From NCBI GenBank assembly GCA_040880285.1, contig JBBDIT010000073.1, positions 1 through 64,000 on the forward strand: DNA of 64,000 nt, in the 5' to 3' direction. This document shows positions 7,620-16,612 of the stretch, one piece after another. The stretch comes from JANQJA01 sp040880285 (GTDB lineage Bacteria; Pseudomonadota; Gammaproteobacteria; Pseudomonadales; Azotimanducaceae). The notes under the pieces were generated by a model. The model was given only the letters and a program-made list of their open reading frames with translations, was not told where the DNA came from and made no database searches. Position numbers and translations under genes: made by a program. The stretch's first letter is position 1. Each line of letters begins with the position of its first letter.

Positions 7620-7674
7620 GCACCTAACCTGGCGTTGAAGCCGAATTGGGTCCACTATATTGCAGGCGTTAGAC
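7620..7674 (+). repeat. attC-like site closing the sulfotransferase cassette
   Basis: GCACCTAAC (7620-7628) is the exact reverse complement of GTTAGGTGC (6937-6945) at the start of the same cassette, as expected of the two halves of one circularised cassette. The far end is GGCGTTAGAC (7665-7674). The inner stem is weak. No further attC follows, so this is the last recognisable site of the array on this side. Bases 7675-7863 hold nothing I can assign. Confidence 0.75.
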
Positions 7675-7863
7675 TGGCGTCACAGGCACGTGGGGTATCA
7701 CCATGAGCGTACGCGAGTGTGAAGAGCCAGCTTGTCTTGCAGCCGTCGACGGGATCTGGAAGCTGCAAAGGAGGATTGGGTAAAGGGTCGGTTCGATGGT
7801 ATTGACGGTGAGACTGAATTTATCCCGCTGCCGGAATAGTCCTTTTCATCAGGCGCTGACCCG

Positions 7864-10626
7864 TCAGCCTGCGCGCCCGATTATGGCTAAACGTAATTGC
7901 TTTTCGGTCTCAAGGATTGCAAAAGATACCACTCCGATCGCGATGATCAGTATGCCATTGGCAAGGGAAACGCTTTGGGTCTGAAAAACCGCCTGTAGCG
8001 GTGGCAGATAAGTGATCGCAAATTGCGCCAGCACAACGCTGGTAACCGTGAGCCACACGACCCTGGTACCCCGCACTGCCTGCCAGGTCAGCGACGTACC
8101 GTAAATATTGCGGATAAAAAACAGATGGAAGATTTCCATAACCACCAGCGTATTTAGCGCCATGGTGCGCGCCATCTCAATCGTATTTCCCTGCTCGATT
8201 GCATAGACGTAAATGCCGAAAACAGCAGACAGAAAGAGGATCGAAACAAAGACAATGCGCCAGCCCAGTTCTGAATTGAGCAGCGGTTCGTCCCGGGCGC
8301 GCGGGGCCCGCTTCATCGTGTTGGCTTCGGTGGGTTCGAATGCCAGCGCGATACCGAGCGTAATGGCAGTTATGAGATTCACCCAAAGAATCTGGGCGGG
8401 CGTGATCGGCAGTGTCATTCCGAAAAGTAGCGCCACTACGATGGTCAATGCCTCACCGGCATTCGTCGGCAAGGTCCAACATATGACCTTCTTGATGTTG
8501 TCGTAAACGGTTCGCCCTTCCCGCACCGCGGCGAGGATTGAGGCGAAATTATCATCAACCAGTATAAATTCAGCGGCCTCCTTCGCTGCCTCACTGCCAC
8601 TTTTACCCATGGCAATGCCGGCATCTGCGCGCTTTAACGCCGGTGCATCATTGACGCCGTCACCGGTCATCGCCACCGTCATGCCATGTGATTGCAGTGC
8701 GGTCACAAGCCGCAGTTTGTGTCCCGGCGTGGTGCGCGCAAATACATCAGTCTCCATTACCGCCAATGCCAGGGTCGCGTCGTCCATCGCATCAAGTTCT
8801 GTGCCTGTCAATAATTTGTCAGGACTGACGAGGCCAACCTGTCTGCCAATGGCGACAGCTGTTCCCTTGTGGTCCCCGGTGATCATCTTGACCCTGATGC
8901 CTGCTGAAAGGCACTCCGCAATCGCCTCAATAGCTTCAGGGCGCGGTGGATCGATCAAGCCAACCAGGCCCAGGAAAACCAGATCCTCTTCAACATCTTT
9001 GAACTCAAGCACGGTCTGTTCAAGCGCTACCGGCTTGACCGCAAATGCCAGCACCCGTTCTCCCAGCGAGGCCAGACTTTCTGCCTGGAGCGACCAGGTT
9101 TCCGGTTCCAGAGGTTGGGTCCCACCATCTGGTGCACGCTGCAGGCTACACATGGAAAGTATCTGCTCCGGCGCCCCTTTAATCGATATAACGGCCTGGT
9201 GCTCATGATTGTGATTGAGTGTCGCCATGAATCGATGTTCGGCGTCAAAGGGGATCGCGTCGATTCGCTTCCACGCTGTCATGTCGTGTCTTGTGTCTGC
9301 GCCTGTCTTGCTGGCAAATGCGAGCAGGGCCCCCTCCATCGGATCCCCTTCAACTGTCCACACGCCATCGTGTTCCTGTATCGATGCATCGTTGCATAGC
9401 AAGGCGGATCGACCGAGTTCGGAGAGCATCGCGTGGTCTTTCAGGTCAATCACTGTCTGGTCCAGCTTGATCGCGCCATTGGGTTCATAGCCGATGCCAT
9501 TGACCTCGAATCTGTGCTCACCCACTGCGACCGAGCCGACCATCATTTCATTTCTCGTCAATGTACCGGTTTTATCGGTACAGATGACTGAGACCGCACC
9601 CAGCGTTTCAATTGCCGGCAGACGACGCACGATCACATTACGACGTGCCATTGCTTGCACACCAACTGCGAGAGTTATCGTCAGGACCGCAGGCAAACCT
9701 TCCGGAATGGCTGCAACCGAAAGTCCCACCACCGCCATGAACATGTCTGCAAACACAAAGTGTTCGACGAAATAGCCGAACACCAGCAATGTCGCAGCAA
9801 TTAACAAAATCAAAATTGTCAGCCATCTGGAGAACACATTCATCTGCAGGACAAGGGGCGTGGTTAGCACTGCTACATCCGACAGCATGCCGCTGATTCG
9901 GCCAATTTCTGTATTCGAACCCGTTGCGACGATAACGCCGCGGCCAAAGCCACTCGTAACCAGTGTGCCGCCATAGGCCATACTGGCGCGGTCACCCAGT
10001 TGGGTGTCTACTGCCACTGCATTCGTGGATTTCTCAACCGGGACCGACTCACCAGTAAGAATTGATTCCTGTACCCGGACTCCCCGGGTTTCAATCAGGC
10101 GCAGGTCTGCAGGCACTTTGTCACCCGCCTCGAGCAACACCACGTCACCAGGCACGAGTTGGTCACTGTCGATCGAGAGCCGGTCACCGTCTCGCAATAC
10201 CGATACTCGCAGGGCCAGCATCTGTCGGATCGCTTCCATGGCCCTTTCTGCCTTGCCCTCCTGAAAGAAGCCAATCGCCGCATTAGCGATGACCACCGCC
10301 AGAATCACAACGGTATCGGTAATGTGTCCCAGGGTCGCCGTAATGACGGCAGAAGCTAGCAGAACGTAAATGAGGATATTGTGGAAGTGCTGCAGGAAGC
10401 GCAATACGGCGCTGCGTTTTAGCGGTCCGGGAATACAATTGGGGCCATAGGATGCCAATCGCGCGGCCGCTTGCGCTTGTGAGAGTCCCCCGGCGGTAGC
10501 GTCCAGCCGATCAAGCACATCATCGATGCTGTCACTGTGCCAACTATCTGCTAATCCTTTACTCACACTTCTACAACGCTCAATGGTTTGGTCAAGATTC
10601 CCGACCCTGAAGATGATGCAAATCAT
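7864..10626 (-). CDS. P2-type cation-transporting ATPase
   Basis: The 920-residue pump has the P-type core: an N-terminal cation-ATPase domain (about 28-90), the TGES actuator loop, P-E-G-L-P in helix 4, the phosphorylated D351 in DKTGTLTRNE, the hinge TGDGVNDAPALK, and six C-terminal helices. PEGLP and the C-terminal domain place it with calcium/sodium-type P2 ATPases rather than heavy-metal pumps. The ion cannot be fixed from these motifs. The start at 10626 gives about 19 extra residues before the family similarity; a GTG about 20 codons in is an alternative. It is divergent from a glutathione transferase across a 58-base gap that holds an imperfect TTAGG-CCTAA palindrome. Confidence 0.88.
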   Translation of the reverse strand: MICIIFRVGNLDQTIERCRSVSKGLADSWHSDSIDDVLDRLDATAGGLSQAQAAARLASYGPNCIPGPLKRSAVLRFLQHFHNILIYVLLASAVITATLGHITDTVVILAVVIANAAIGFFQEGKAERAMEAIRQMLALRVSVLRDGDRLSIDSDQLVPGDVVLLEAGDKVPADLRLIETRGVRVQESILTGESVPVEKSTNAVAVDTQLGDRASMAYGGTLVTSGFGRGVIVATGSNTEIGRISGMLSDVAVLTTPLVLQMNVFSRWLTILILLIAATLLVFGYFVEHFVFADMFMAVVGLSVAAIPEGLPAVLTITLAVGVQAMARRNVIVRRLPAIETLGAVSVICTDKTGTLTRNEMMVGSVAVGEHRFEVNGIGYEPNGAIKLDQTVIDLKDHAMLSELGRSALLCNDASIQEHDGVWTVEGDPMEGALLAFASKTGADTRHDMTAWKRIDAIPFDAEHRFMATLNHNHEHQAVISIKGAPEQILSMCSLQRAPDGGTQPLEPETWSLQAESLASLGERVLAFAVKPVALEQTVLEFKDVEEDLVFLGLVGLIDPPRPEAIEAIAECLSAGIRVKMITGDHKGTAVAIGRQVGLVSPDKLLTGTELDAMDDATLALAVMETDVFARTTPGHKLRLVTALQSHGMTVAMTGDGVNDAPALKRADAGIAMGKSGSEAAKEAAEFILVDDNFASILAAVREGRTVYDNIKKVICWTLPTNAGEALTIVVALLFGMTLPITPAQILWVNLITAITLGIALAFEPTEANTMKRAPRARDEPLLNSELGWRIVFVSILFLSAVFGIYVYAIEQGNTIEMARTMALNTLVVMEIFHLFFIRNIYGTSLTWQAVRGTRVVWLTVTSVVLAQFAITYLPPLQAVFQTQSVSLANGILIIAIGVVSFAILETEKQLRLAIIGRAG

Positions 10627-10684
10627 TGTGGGCGGTTAGGTTGAATGCTAGCCTAAGAGGTAGAACCATTGGAAGGATTTCGAG

Positions 10685-11296
10685 ATGATCCAATTATACG
10701 GACGCGGCCAATCCAGATCGTTTCGGGCGCTGTGGGCACTGGAAGAATCCGGATTGGAATATGAATACATCAACGTGCAACCCGGTGGTGATGTGCCTTC
10801 CCATTATCGAACCATCAATTCGCAGGGCAAGGTACCAACCCTGGTTGATGGTGAAGTCACGTTGACCGAGAGTGGTGCCATCGTCAACTATCTGGCAAGC
10901 AAGGCGGTGGGCACCGGGCTCATACCTCAAGACATTACACTGCGTGCACGCTACGATGAGATTGCCTTTTTTGTCATGTCCGATCTCGAACAACCACTCT
11001 GGTCGATTGGCAAACATCGATTTGTCCTGCCGGAAGAAGTTCGCCAACCAGGTATGGCCGAGACTGCGAAATACGAGTTCGCACGGTCACATCGAGCCCT
11101 GCACCACCACATGCATGGGCGCGATTATGCGGTCGGGGAGAGTTTTACCATGGCTGATATTCTTCTTGCACACACCATTGCCTGGGCAAAACGCTTTGAA
11201 ATGAAAGTCGATAAGCCTTTCATCGAATATCAGGAGAAGATGTATGCAAGGCCGGCTTGCAAAAAGAGTTTGATCAAGCTTGAGGCGAATCGTTAA
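10685..11296 (+). CDS. Glutathione S-transferase family protein
   Basis: The 203-residue protein has the two-part GST layout: an N-terminal thioredoxin-like domain (about 1-80) with the cis-proline in G-K-V-P-T-L and the glutathione-binding L-T-E-S-G-A-I, then an all-helical domain with the N-capping segment F-T-M-A-D-I near residue 156. It likely conjugates glutathione to electrophiles, but the substrate is open. A GGAAGG box lies before the ATG. It is transcribed away from the cation ATPase and ends 68 bases before a convergent gene. Confidence 0.87.
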   Translation: MIQLYGRGQSRSFRALWALEESGLEYEYINVQPGGDVPSHYRTINSQGKVPTLVDGEVTLTESGAIVNYLASKAVGTGLIPQDITLRARYDEIAFFVMSDLEQPLWSIGKHRFVLPEEVRQPGMAETAKYEFARSHRALHHHMHGRDYAVGESFTMADILLAHTIAWAKRFEMKVDKPFIEYQEKMYARPACKKSLIKLEANR

Positions 11297-11364
11297 CTTT
11301 TAACCGCCGATTCTTCACCGGACATTTCATTGGCACTCGATTGCGCCCCTGGTATGGGTAAGCG

Positions 11365-13782
11365 TCAGGAACCGAAGCGATACCGCAGCTTTACGACAAA
11401 AACATCAGCCAGCGGATTCTGCCAGCCATCGTCAAACAGATCCAAAAAGTCGTTTTGACGTAGCGCAACACCGCGATTCGATACCCTGGTGTATACAACG
11501 AACAGGTCAGATAGCGGCGCAATCTCCCAGCGATAGCGGACCTGGAAACTGAGTTGAGAGATACCGAAGCTGTCCGATGGCCCGGTTGGCTTAGTTGTGG
11601 GAATCAGGTCACCTGGTGTGTCGGGAATCAAATAAAATTCGGACTCCTTCGCTTTGATCCCCACCCACTGCATGGATGCGCGCAGTTGTTGTTTGGCAGT
11701 CAGGAAATAATCCAACGAGAGTCTCGGGCCCCATTGTTCAGCATCAAATGTTGTAAAGTTCTTGTCCTCCTGGTGCAACAGCCAACCCTTGCGATCCCGA
11801 TAGCCGACGCTGGCATTGACCGTGAGCTGGTCATTCGGGTTCCAGGTTAAGCCCCCACCAAAGAAGTAATGATCGCCACCCAGATCTTCACCAAGGTAAG
11901 CGGTTTCAAGTGAGTAGCTGAGTGCACCAGTCGAGTCTGATCCGTAGTTGACAATCACCTGCACTTTTTCTTCCTTGCGATACAAGCCATTTCCAAAGCT
12001 GTTCAGATCATCATAGGCAGACGGAAAAAAGTGCACGCGAGCGGTAATCGATGAAAGATTATTGAGCGTCAGGCGATTAGAAGCCAAAATCCCACCACCG
12101 ATAAAGTAATCATCGCGGTTTTTATCCAGAAACCCACGCAGGTCAAACTGATTGTTACGCGCCCAACCGAGATTGGAACTGGTCCGAACATGTGCGGTCC
12201 GCACTCTCATCCTGTCGTTTCTCTCAAGAAAACCCAGGTCATTGATGTCAACGTTCTCATCCTGGTACTCGAAACCAAACCGTTGCGAGAGTCCCTGCCG
12301 CGGTGTGTACTCGACGTCCAAAAAGCCGCCCACTCCTCGATCCAGGCCGTCAATGTCCGAGGTAAAAACCTGGCCGTCAAATTTCCACTTACCGTCCGCC
12401 GTCAGGTAGTGCGCATCAAGTCCCTGCGCCAACGCATCACCATCCTGATGTAAGACATTGGTTGAGAGAAAGCCAACCGAACGATAAGCGCCACCCACTG
12501 AATCTTCATAGACCAGCCGTGCGATCGCGTAGTCACTGCCTGACTGCTCAATCAGGTAAGGATTTCCCGCAAGACTCGCCTGCAGGGTAATGTCATCCTC
12601 GAGTGCGGCCAGCAAGCCGTAGCGCATTCGACCTATCTGCCCGGTGGTCTTGACGGCCCCTAACAGTTCCACGGGCTGGACGGCTTCGCGCTGCGGCAAA
12701 ACTGTACCCGGTGGCAGCGTGACTTCCCGCGATTGACCACCAATCCGGCGAGTATTGACCATTGTCGTTGGCGCACCTGCATTACCCACGCCGGATCCCC
12801 TGGTATCGGCTCGCGGGGACGCGATAAAGACTTCCTGCCCTTCAAGGAAAAACAGGCGCTTTTCAGGAAAAAATGTTTCGGTTGCCGAGAGATTAATGAC
12901 GACATCATCGGACTCAACATTGCCGAAGTCCGGATTGATCGTGCCCAGCATCTGGAAGTTGGTGGAAGGTCGCCAGAAGAAATCCGCACCGACCCGGGTC
13001 CGTACGTCTTCCTCAATACGGTCATAACCCACCGCCACAAACGGGAAGATGTTGTACTGTTGTTTGGGATCAACCCCCGTCACTTCCAGCGACTGTAATT
13101 CCGACATAAAGCGGGGCACGGTGTCAGGTAACGCGGGCCAGCCCCAACGCTCGTCTATGTACGCCACCTTACGAGACATATAAAGGCCAATGCGGCGGCT
13201 GGCGCCTTCCGAGGCCGGCATAGACATGGTAGCCCAGGGAATAAATATTTCTGCTGACCAGCCCCGCTGTGTGACCTGCGAGCGCCCCCACCAGGCACCA
13301 TCCCAATCGCTGGTAAACTGACGTTCCGGCAGCACAGTCCCGTCCATCAGGGAGTCTCCCAGGGCAACACCAAACCAGTAGCCGTAACGGCCCTCGCCGG
13401 ACGTATCCAGGGTAATGCTGATGCTATCGCGATTGATCTGGCGCGCATCCCGACCTGACAGTCTCGTAATCAGGGTCTCGGGTGGCTGCTCCATGTCGAC
13501 GCCGACATAGAGTCCGTCATTACCATAAACAAATCGCACCAGCGTTTTGTGCGGAACATCTACCAGTGTATCCGGCTCGATAACGACGAACTCATCATAG
13601 GCCGGCAGTGTTGCCCAGATTGCCTCATCCAGTCGGCCATCAACACGAATGTTGACGTCATCAACATTGCGCGGCACGATAATGGTATCGCCGTCCTCAA
13701 GTTCGATCGCCAATTCCGTGCTATAGGATGGATTTGCCAGGCAAACCGCAAAAATCAATGCCCAGGCTGGTCGTCCCCGCAT
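11365..13782 (-). CDS. DUF5916 outer-membrane protein with CBM9-like domain
   Basis: The protein of about 805 residues starts at ATG 13782 after a GAGGGAG box; its signal peptide ends near A-N-P-S-Y-S. A CBM9-like beta-sandwich follows (I-R-V-D-G-R-L-D-E-A-I-W, about residues 45-220). The DUF5916 region then holds the conserved F-F-P-E-K-R-L-F-F-L-E-G stretch, and the rest is rich in alternating strands typical of an outer-membrane barrel ending in a basic strand. DUF5916 proteins are secreted or outer-membrane proteins of unsettled role; some sit near peptidases or glycan genes. No such partner is next to it here. A good promoter lies at 13820-13848. Confidence 0.8.
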   Translation of the reverse strand: MRGRPAWALIFAVCLANPSYSTELAIELEDGDTIIVPRNVDDVNIRVDGRLDEAIWATLPAYDEFVVIEPDTLVDVPHKTLVRFVYGNDGLYVGVDMEQPPETLITRLSGRDARQINRDSISITLDTSGEGRYGYWFGVALGDSLMDGTVLPERQFTSDWDGAWWGRSQVTQRGWSAEIFIPWATMSMPASEGASRRIGLYMSRKVAYIDERWGWPALPDTVPRFMSELQSLEVTGVDPKQQYNIFPFVAVGYDRIEEDVRTRVGADFFWRPSTNFQMLGTINPDFGNVESDDVVINLSATETFFPEKRLFFLEGQEVFIASPRADTRGSGVGNAGAPTTMVNTRRIGGQSREVTLPPGTVLPQREAVQPVELLGAVKTTGQIGRMRYGLLAALEDDITLQASLAGNPYLIEQSGSDYAIARLVYEDSVGGAYRSVGFLSTNVLHQDGDALAQGLDAHYLTADGKWKFDGQVFTSDIDGLDRGVGGFLDVEYTPRQGLSQRFGFEYQDENVDINDLGFLERNDRMRVRTAHVRTSSNLGWARNNQFDLRGFLDKNRDDYFIGGGILASNRLTLNNLSSITARVHFFPSAYDDLNSFGNGLYRKEEKVQVIVNYGSDSTGALSYSLETAYLGEDLGGDHYFFGGGLTWNPNDQLTVNASVGYRDRKGWLLHQEDKNFTTFDAEQWGPRLSLDYFLTAKQQLRASMQWVGIKAKESEFYLIPDTPGDLIPTTKPTGPSDSFGISQLSFQVRYRWEIAPLSDLFVVYTRVSNRGVALRQNDFLDLFDDGWQNPLADVFVVKLRYRFGS

Positions 13783-13819
13783 GCGCTCCCTCTTTGTATT
13801 CCCCCCACTCAAGGTACTG

Positions 13820-13848
13820 TTATAACTTGGTCAGGAGGGAAAAGACAA
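13820..13848 (-). promoter_or_regulatory. Sigma-70-type promoter for the DUF5916 gene
   Basis: On the minus strand TTGTCT (13848-13843) and TTATAA (13825-13820) are separated by 17 bases, with the ATG about 38 bases downstream of the -10 box. The promoter sits in the 74-base gap after the DUF3501 gene, so the DUF5916 gene can be expressed separately from the rubrerythrin cluster. Confidence 0.6.
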
Positions 13849-13856
13849 GCGCCGGG

Positions 13857-14444
13857 CTATTGATTCAGGTCCGCTACCAGAGAGGCGCGAACATTGTCTG
13901 CAACAATGACGTCATCCACCGGGAAGGCAGTGTGCTCGACTCCCATTGTCAGGGCCTCGCCGCGCCGGGCAGCTGCAATCTGGTCATCATCAAATTGATA
14001 CCGCATGAAGTGGACGGCAGAAGTCTTGTCCTCATAGTCCCGTTCCATGTCTTCATCCGCAATGGGATAGACCTTGCCGGAGTCGCCAAACTGCAACCAG
14101 ATCACATCTTCTATGCCAACGAGTTCTGTGAGTCGATGCTTGCGCTCTGCAACATCATTATACTGAATCAAAAGCGAGCACTTCAGATTGTCACCGTCAG
14201 GAATTAGCGGATTGTAGGCGTCCAGTTCATCCTGGATGCCAGCCGCTTCAAATACCTTCTCTACCCGTAGCATTTCTTGTATCTGATAGCGAATCGTAAG
14301 CTCATCCTCGAAGATCAGCAGCAAGTGATCACCGATCAAAATCTGGCGATCTTTCTTGTGAGCGATAACCTCACGCCGGAATGCTTCACGTTTCTCTGTA
14401 TACTGTTCCAGCGACCATAAATCGTCTCGCGTCAATGTCATCAT
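13857..14444 (-). CDS. DUF3501 family protein
   Basis: The 195-residue protein starts at ATG 14444, seven bases after GGAGG; it begins M-M-T-L-T-R-D-D-L and shows the family's early R-x-E-x-I-A-H-K-K and L-x-F-E-D segments. DUF3501 has no established function but recurs beside rubrerythrin and the two-cluster Fe-S oxidoreductase, exactly as here. It is the last gene of the three-gene cluster, 18 bases after the oxidoreductase. A role in peroxide or anaerobic-stress metabolism is inferred from context only. Confidence 0.85.
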   Translation of the reverse strand: MMTLTRDDLWSLEQYTEKREAFRREVIAHKKDRQILIGDHLLLIFEDELTIRYQIQEMLRVEKVFEAAGIQDELDAYNPLIPDGDNLKCSLLIQYNDVAERKHRLTELVGIEDVIWLQFGDSGKVYPIADEDMERDYEDKTSAVHFMRYQFDDDQIAAARRGEALTMGVEHTAFPVDDVIVADNVRASLVADLNQ

Positions 14445-14462
14445 TCGTACCTCCAATTTCGT

Positions 14463-15785
14463 TTAGATCCCGTAGGCTTTACGCAGCAAGGACATTGGAT
14501 GGTCAGCTTGTTTCACCTTTTCTGACAAGTGAGCAATCTGCGTTGCCGCCATCGGGCAGTCGCTTGAAAAATGATCAGCTTCTTTGTCGTCGACCTGCCT
14601 GACAACCGGGCGCGCAATCTTGACCGAGTGATCACGCGTCTCTTTTTTTACCGCGTAGGTTCCGTCGTGCCCGGAACAGCGCTCTATCGCGTGTACAGTC
14701 GTGTCCGGAACCAGATTGAGTATGTCACGGGTTTTAATACCTACATTCTGTACTCGCAGGTGACAGGCCACCTGGTATGAGATATCACCCAGACTGGTTT
14801 TAAAAACCGTATTCAGTAGCCCTTCCCTGTGCCGCAAAAACAGGTATTCAAACGGATCGTAGAAAGCAGCCTGTACCTTCTTGACGTCCGCGTCGTCGGG
14901 GTACATCAGTGGTAATTCTTGCTTGTACATCAGTACACAAGAGGGGATCGGCGCGATAAGGTCATAGCCTTCATCCACCAGCCGGGCCAGGTCAGGGATG
15001 TTCTTGCGCTTTAGCGCATCCACACGATCCAGGTCACCCAGCTCAAGTTTTGGCATGCCGCAGCAGACCTCGTTCGGCACGAGATCAATCTGCACACCAT
15101 TGTGTTCAAACACTTTGACAAAATCTTCACCCAGATCAGGAGTGCTGACGTTACAGTAACAAGTTGCATAAAGCGCAACCTTTCCCGTGGTTTCGCCTCC
15201 CGGCTTGATAGCCGTGGGGTGATTTTCAAAGCGCTTGCGCAAGGTTTTGGAATAATATTTCGGCACCGGTGCCTGGTGGTGCACACCAAAGGTTGACTCG
15301 AGCACCTTACGGAAAGTCCCGTTGCCGTTAAACGCGTTAACGGTCACATCGACCAATGGAATGCTTGCCAGCTTGCCAACCATATCGGTATTGGTCAGCG
15401 TATTATCACGGAATGATGCGCCACTTTTTTGGTATCGCTGTGCCTTGGCCTGCAACATAAGATGCGGGAAATCCACATTCCATTCGTGAGGTGGCACATA
15501 CGGGCACTTGGTCATATAACAAAGGTCGCACAGGTAACATTCGTCGACTACCTGGTAGTAGTCCGTCTTATCGACCCCATCGACTTCCATGGTTTCGGAT
15601 TCATCGACGAGGTCGAACAAGACCGGAAAGGACTGACATAAGCTGACGCAGCGACGGCAACCGTGACAAATGTCGAAGACGCGTTCGAGTTCATCGAACA
15701 ATTTGCCCTCGTCCCAGTAGGCATCTTCCTGCCACTTGATGGGATGCCTGATCGGCGCCTCAAGACTACCTTCTCTGCTCATCAC
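14463..15785 (-). CDS. Fe-S oxidoreductase (heterodisulfide-reductase / GlpC-like)
   Basis: The 440-residue protein has two [4Fe-4S] motifs near its N-terminus, C-H-G-C-R-R-C-x3-C (about 40-50) and C-Y-L-C-D-L-C-x3-C-P (about 83-93). Two cysteine-rich CCG-type domains follow, the first with N-E-V-C-C-G-M-P and the second starting near E-R-C-S-G-H-D-G. This is the layout of HdrD/GlpC-like electron-transfer subunits. No quinone-binding membrane part or flavin subunit is next to it. Lying between rubrerythrin and DUF3501, it may feed electrons to the rubrerythrin, which lacks its own rubredoxin domain; that is inference. Confidence 0.85.
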   Translation of the reverse strand: MMSREGSLEAPIRHPIKWQEDAYWDEGKLFDELERVFDICHGCRRCVSLCQSFPVLFDLVDESETMEVDGVDKTDYYQVVDECYLCDLCYMTKCPYVPPHEWNVDFPHLMLQAKAQRYQKSGASFRDNTLTNTDMVGKLASIPLVDVTVNAFNGNGTFRKVLESTFGVHHQAPVPKYYSKTLRKRFENHPTAIKPGGETTGKVALYATCYCNVSTPDLGEDFVKVFEHNGVQIDLVPNEVCCGMPKLELGDLDRVDALKRKNIPDLARLVDEGYDLIAPIPSCVLMYKQELPLMYPDDADVKKVQAAFYDPFEYLFLRHREGLLNTVFKTSLGDISYQVACHLRVQNVGIKTRDILNLVPDTTVHAIERCSGHDGTYAVKKETRDHSVKIARPVVRQVDDKEADHFSSDCPMAATQIAHLSEKVKQADHPMSLLRKAYGI

Positions 15786-15803
15786 GGATGTCCGGGAAAA
15801 ATC

Positions 15804-16223
15804 CTAGTTATCCAGGCCATCCAATGCTTTCTGGAAGCGGTTTGCGTGGCTTCGCTCAGCTTTGGCCAACGTTTCAAACCAATCGGCGATTTCATCAAAG
15901 CCTTCATCGCGCGCGGCGGACGCCATACCCGGATACATATCGGTGTACTCATGGGTCTCACCGGCAATCGCTGCTTTCAGATTGTCGCTGGTGCCGCCGA
16001 TCGGCAGACCAGTTGCCGGGTCGCCGGACGCTTCAAGGTACTCAAGGTGACCGTGGGCATGGCCCGTTTCACCCTCGGCAGTCGAACGGAATACCGCTGA
16101 AACATCATTATAGCCTTCGACATCTGCTTTAGAGGCGAAATACAGGTAACGCCGGTTCGCCTGAGACTCTCCAGCGAACGCGTCTTTCAGATTTTGTTCA
16201 GTTTTAGAACCTTTCAATGACAT
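15804..16223 (-). CDS. Rubrerythrin-family diiron protein without rubredoxin domain
   Basis: The 139-residue protein is a four-helix ferritin-like domain. Likely diiron ligands are E19, E52, H55, E89, E123 and H126, in motifs such as G-E-x-x-A and E-x-x-H. Rubrerythrins reduce hydrogen peroxide. Classical ones carry a C-terminal rubredoxin domain, which is absent here, so an external electron donor is needed; the adjacent Fe-S oxidoreductase is a candidate. ATG 16223 follows a strong AGGAGA box; an upstream ATG at 16253 is not supported. First gene of its cluster. Confidence 0.88.
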   Translation of the reverse strand: MSLKGSKTEQNLKDAFAGESQANRRYLYFASKADVEGYNDVSAVFRSTAEGETGHAHGHLEYLEASGDPATGLPIGGTSDNLKAAIAGETHEYTDMYPGMASAARDEGFDEIADWFETLAKAERSHANRFQKALDGLDN

Positions 16224-16401
16224 GTGACTTTCTCCTATGGACTGGTAACTCATTGACTAACCTAATCAGCCAAAACCTAATGTAACGGATTCACCCTGCA
16301 TAGATACAATAAATCTTTTAGTTCACATTGATTGAAATCATAAATCGTGAAGATTGGTCTGCAGGTGGTGTCCGATGACTGCCCGGAAGCACACGATTGA
16401 G

Positions 16402-16600
16402 CTAGAAACCATAATTCAACGTTTCGATGCGAGTTACGACACCATTCTCGAACCGGATCATACGCATGAATTTGCGTCGACCAAAATTGTAAGTCCATTC
16501 TTTCACGGATACGCTTCGGACAACCTGCTGGTAGGGTAAAAGTCGGTGTGGACGCTCTGCGATCACTTTGTCTTCCAGCCAGGTATGGAGACCTATTATG
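16402..16600 (-). pseudogene. DUF2845 C-terminal fragment, probably 5'-truncated
   Basis: A minus-strand frame ending at 16402 encodes V-K-E-W-T-Y-N-F-G-R-R-K-F-M-R-M-I-R-F-E followed by N-G-x-V-T-R-I-E-T-L-N-Y-G-F, the typical end of DUF2845 envelope proteins. The family's N-terminal signal peptide and the G-D-x-x-x-x-V-L-x-x-C-G-E-P part are missing. The frame stays open to 16695 only by running over the end of the aminotransferase gene, and that part looks unlike the family. No good ATG or ribosome site lies in the intergenic part, so I read it as a remnant. A short, non-canonical gene cannot be excluded. Confidence 0.5.
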
Positions 16601-16612
16601 CTAGCACAGCCC

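Noticed and set aside
7855..7868. GCTGAC-CC-GTCAGC palindrome at the end of the cation ATPase gene
   Set aside because: Perfect but short, with no T-run in either direction, so not called as a terminator.
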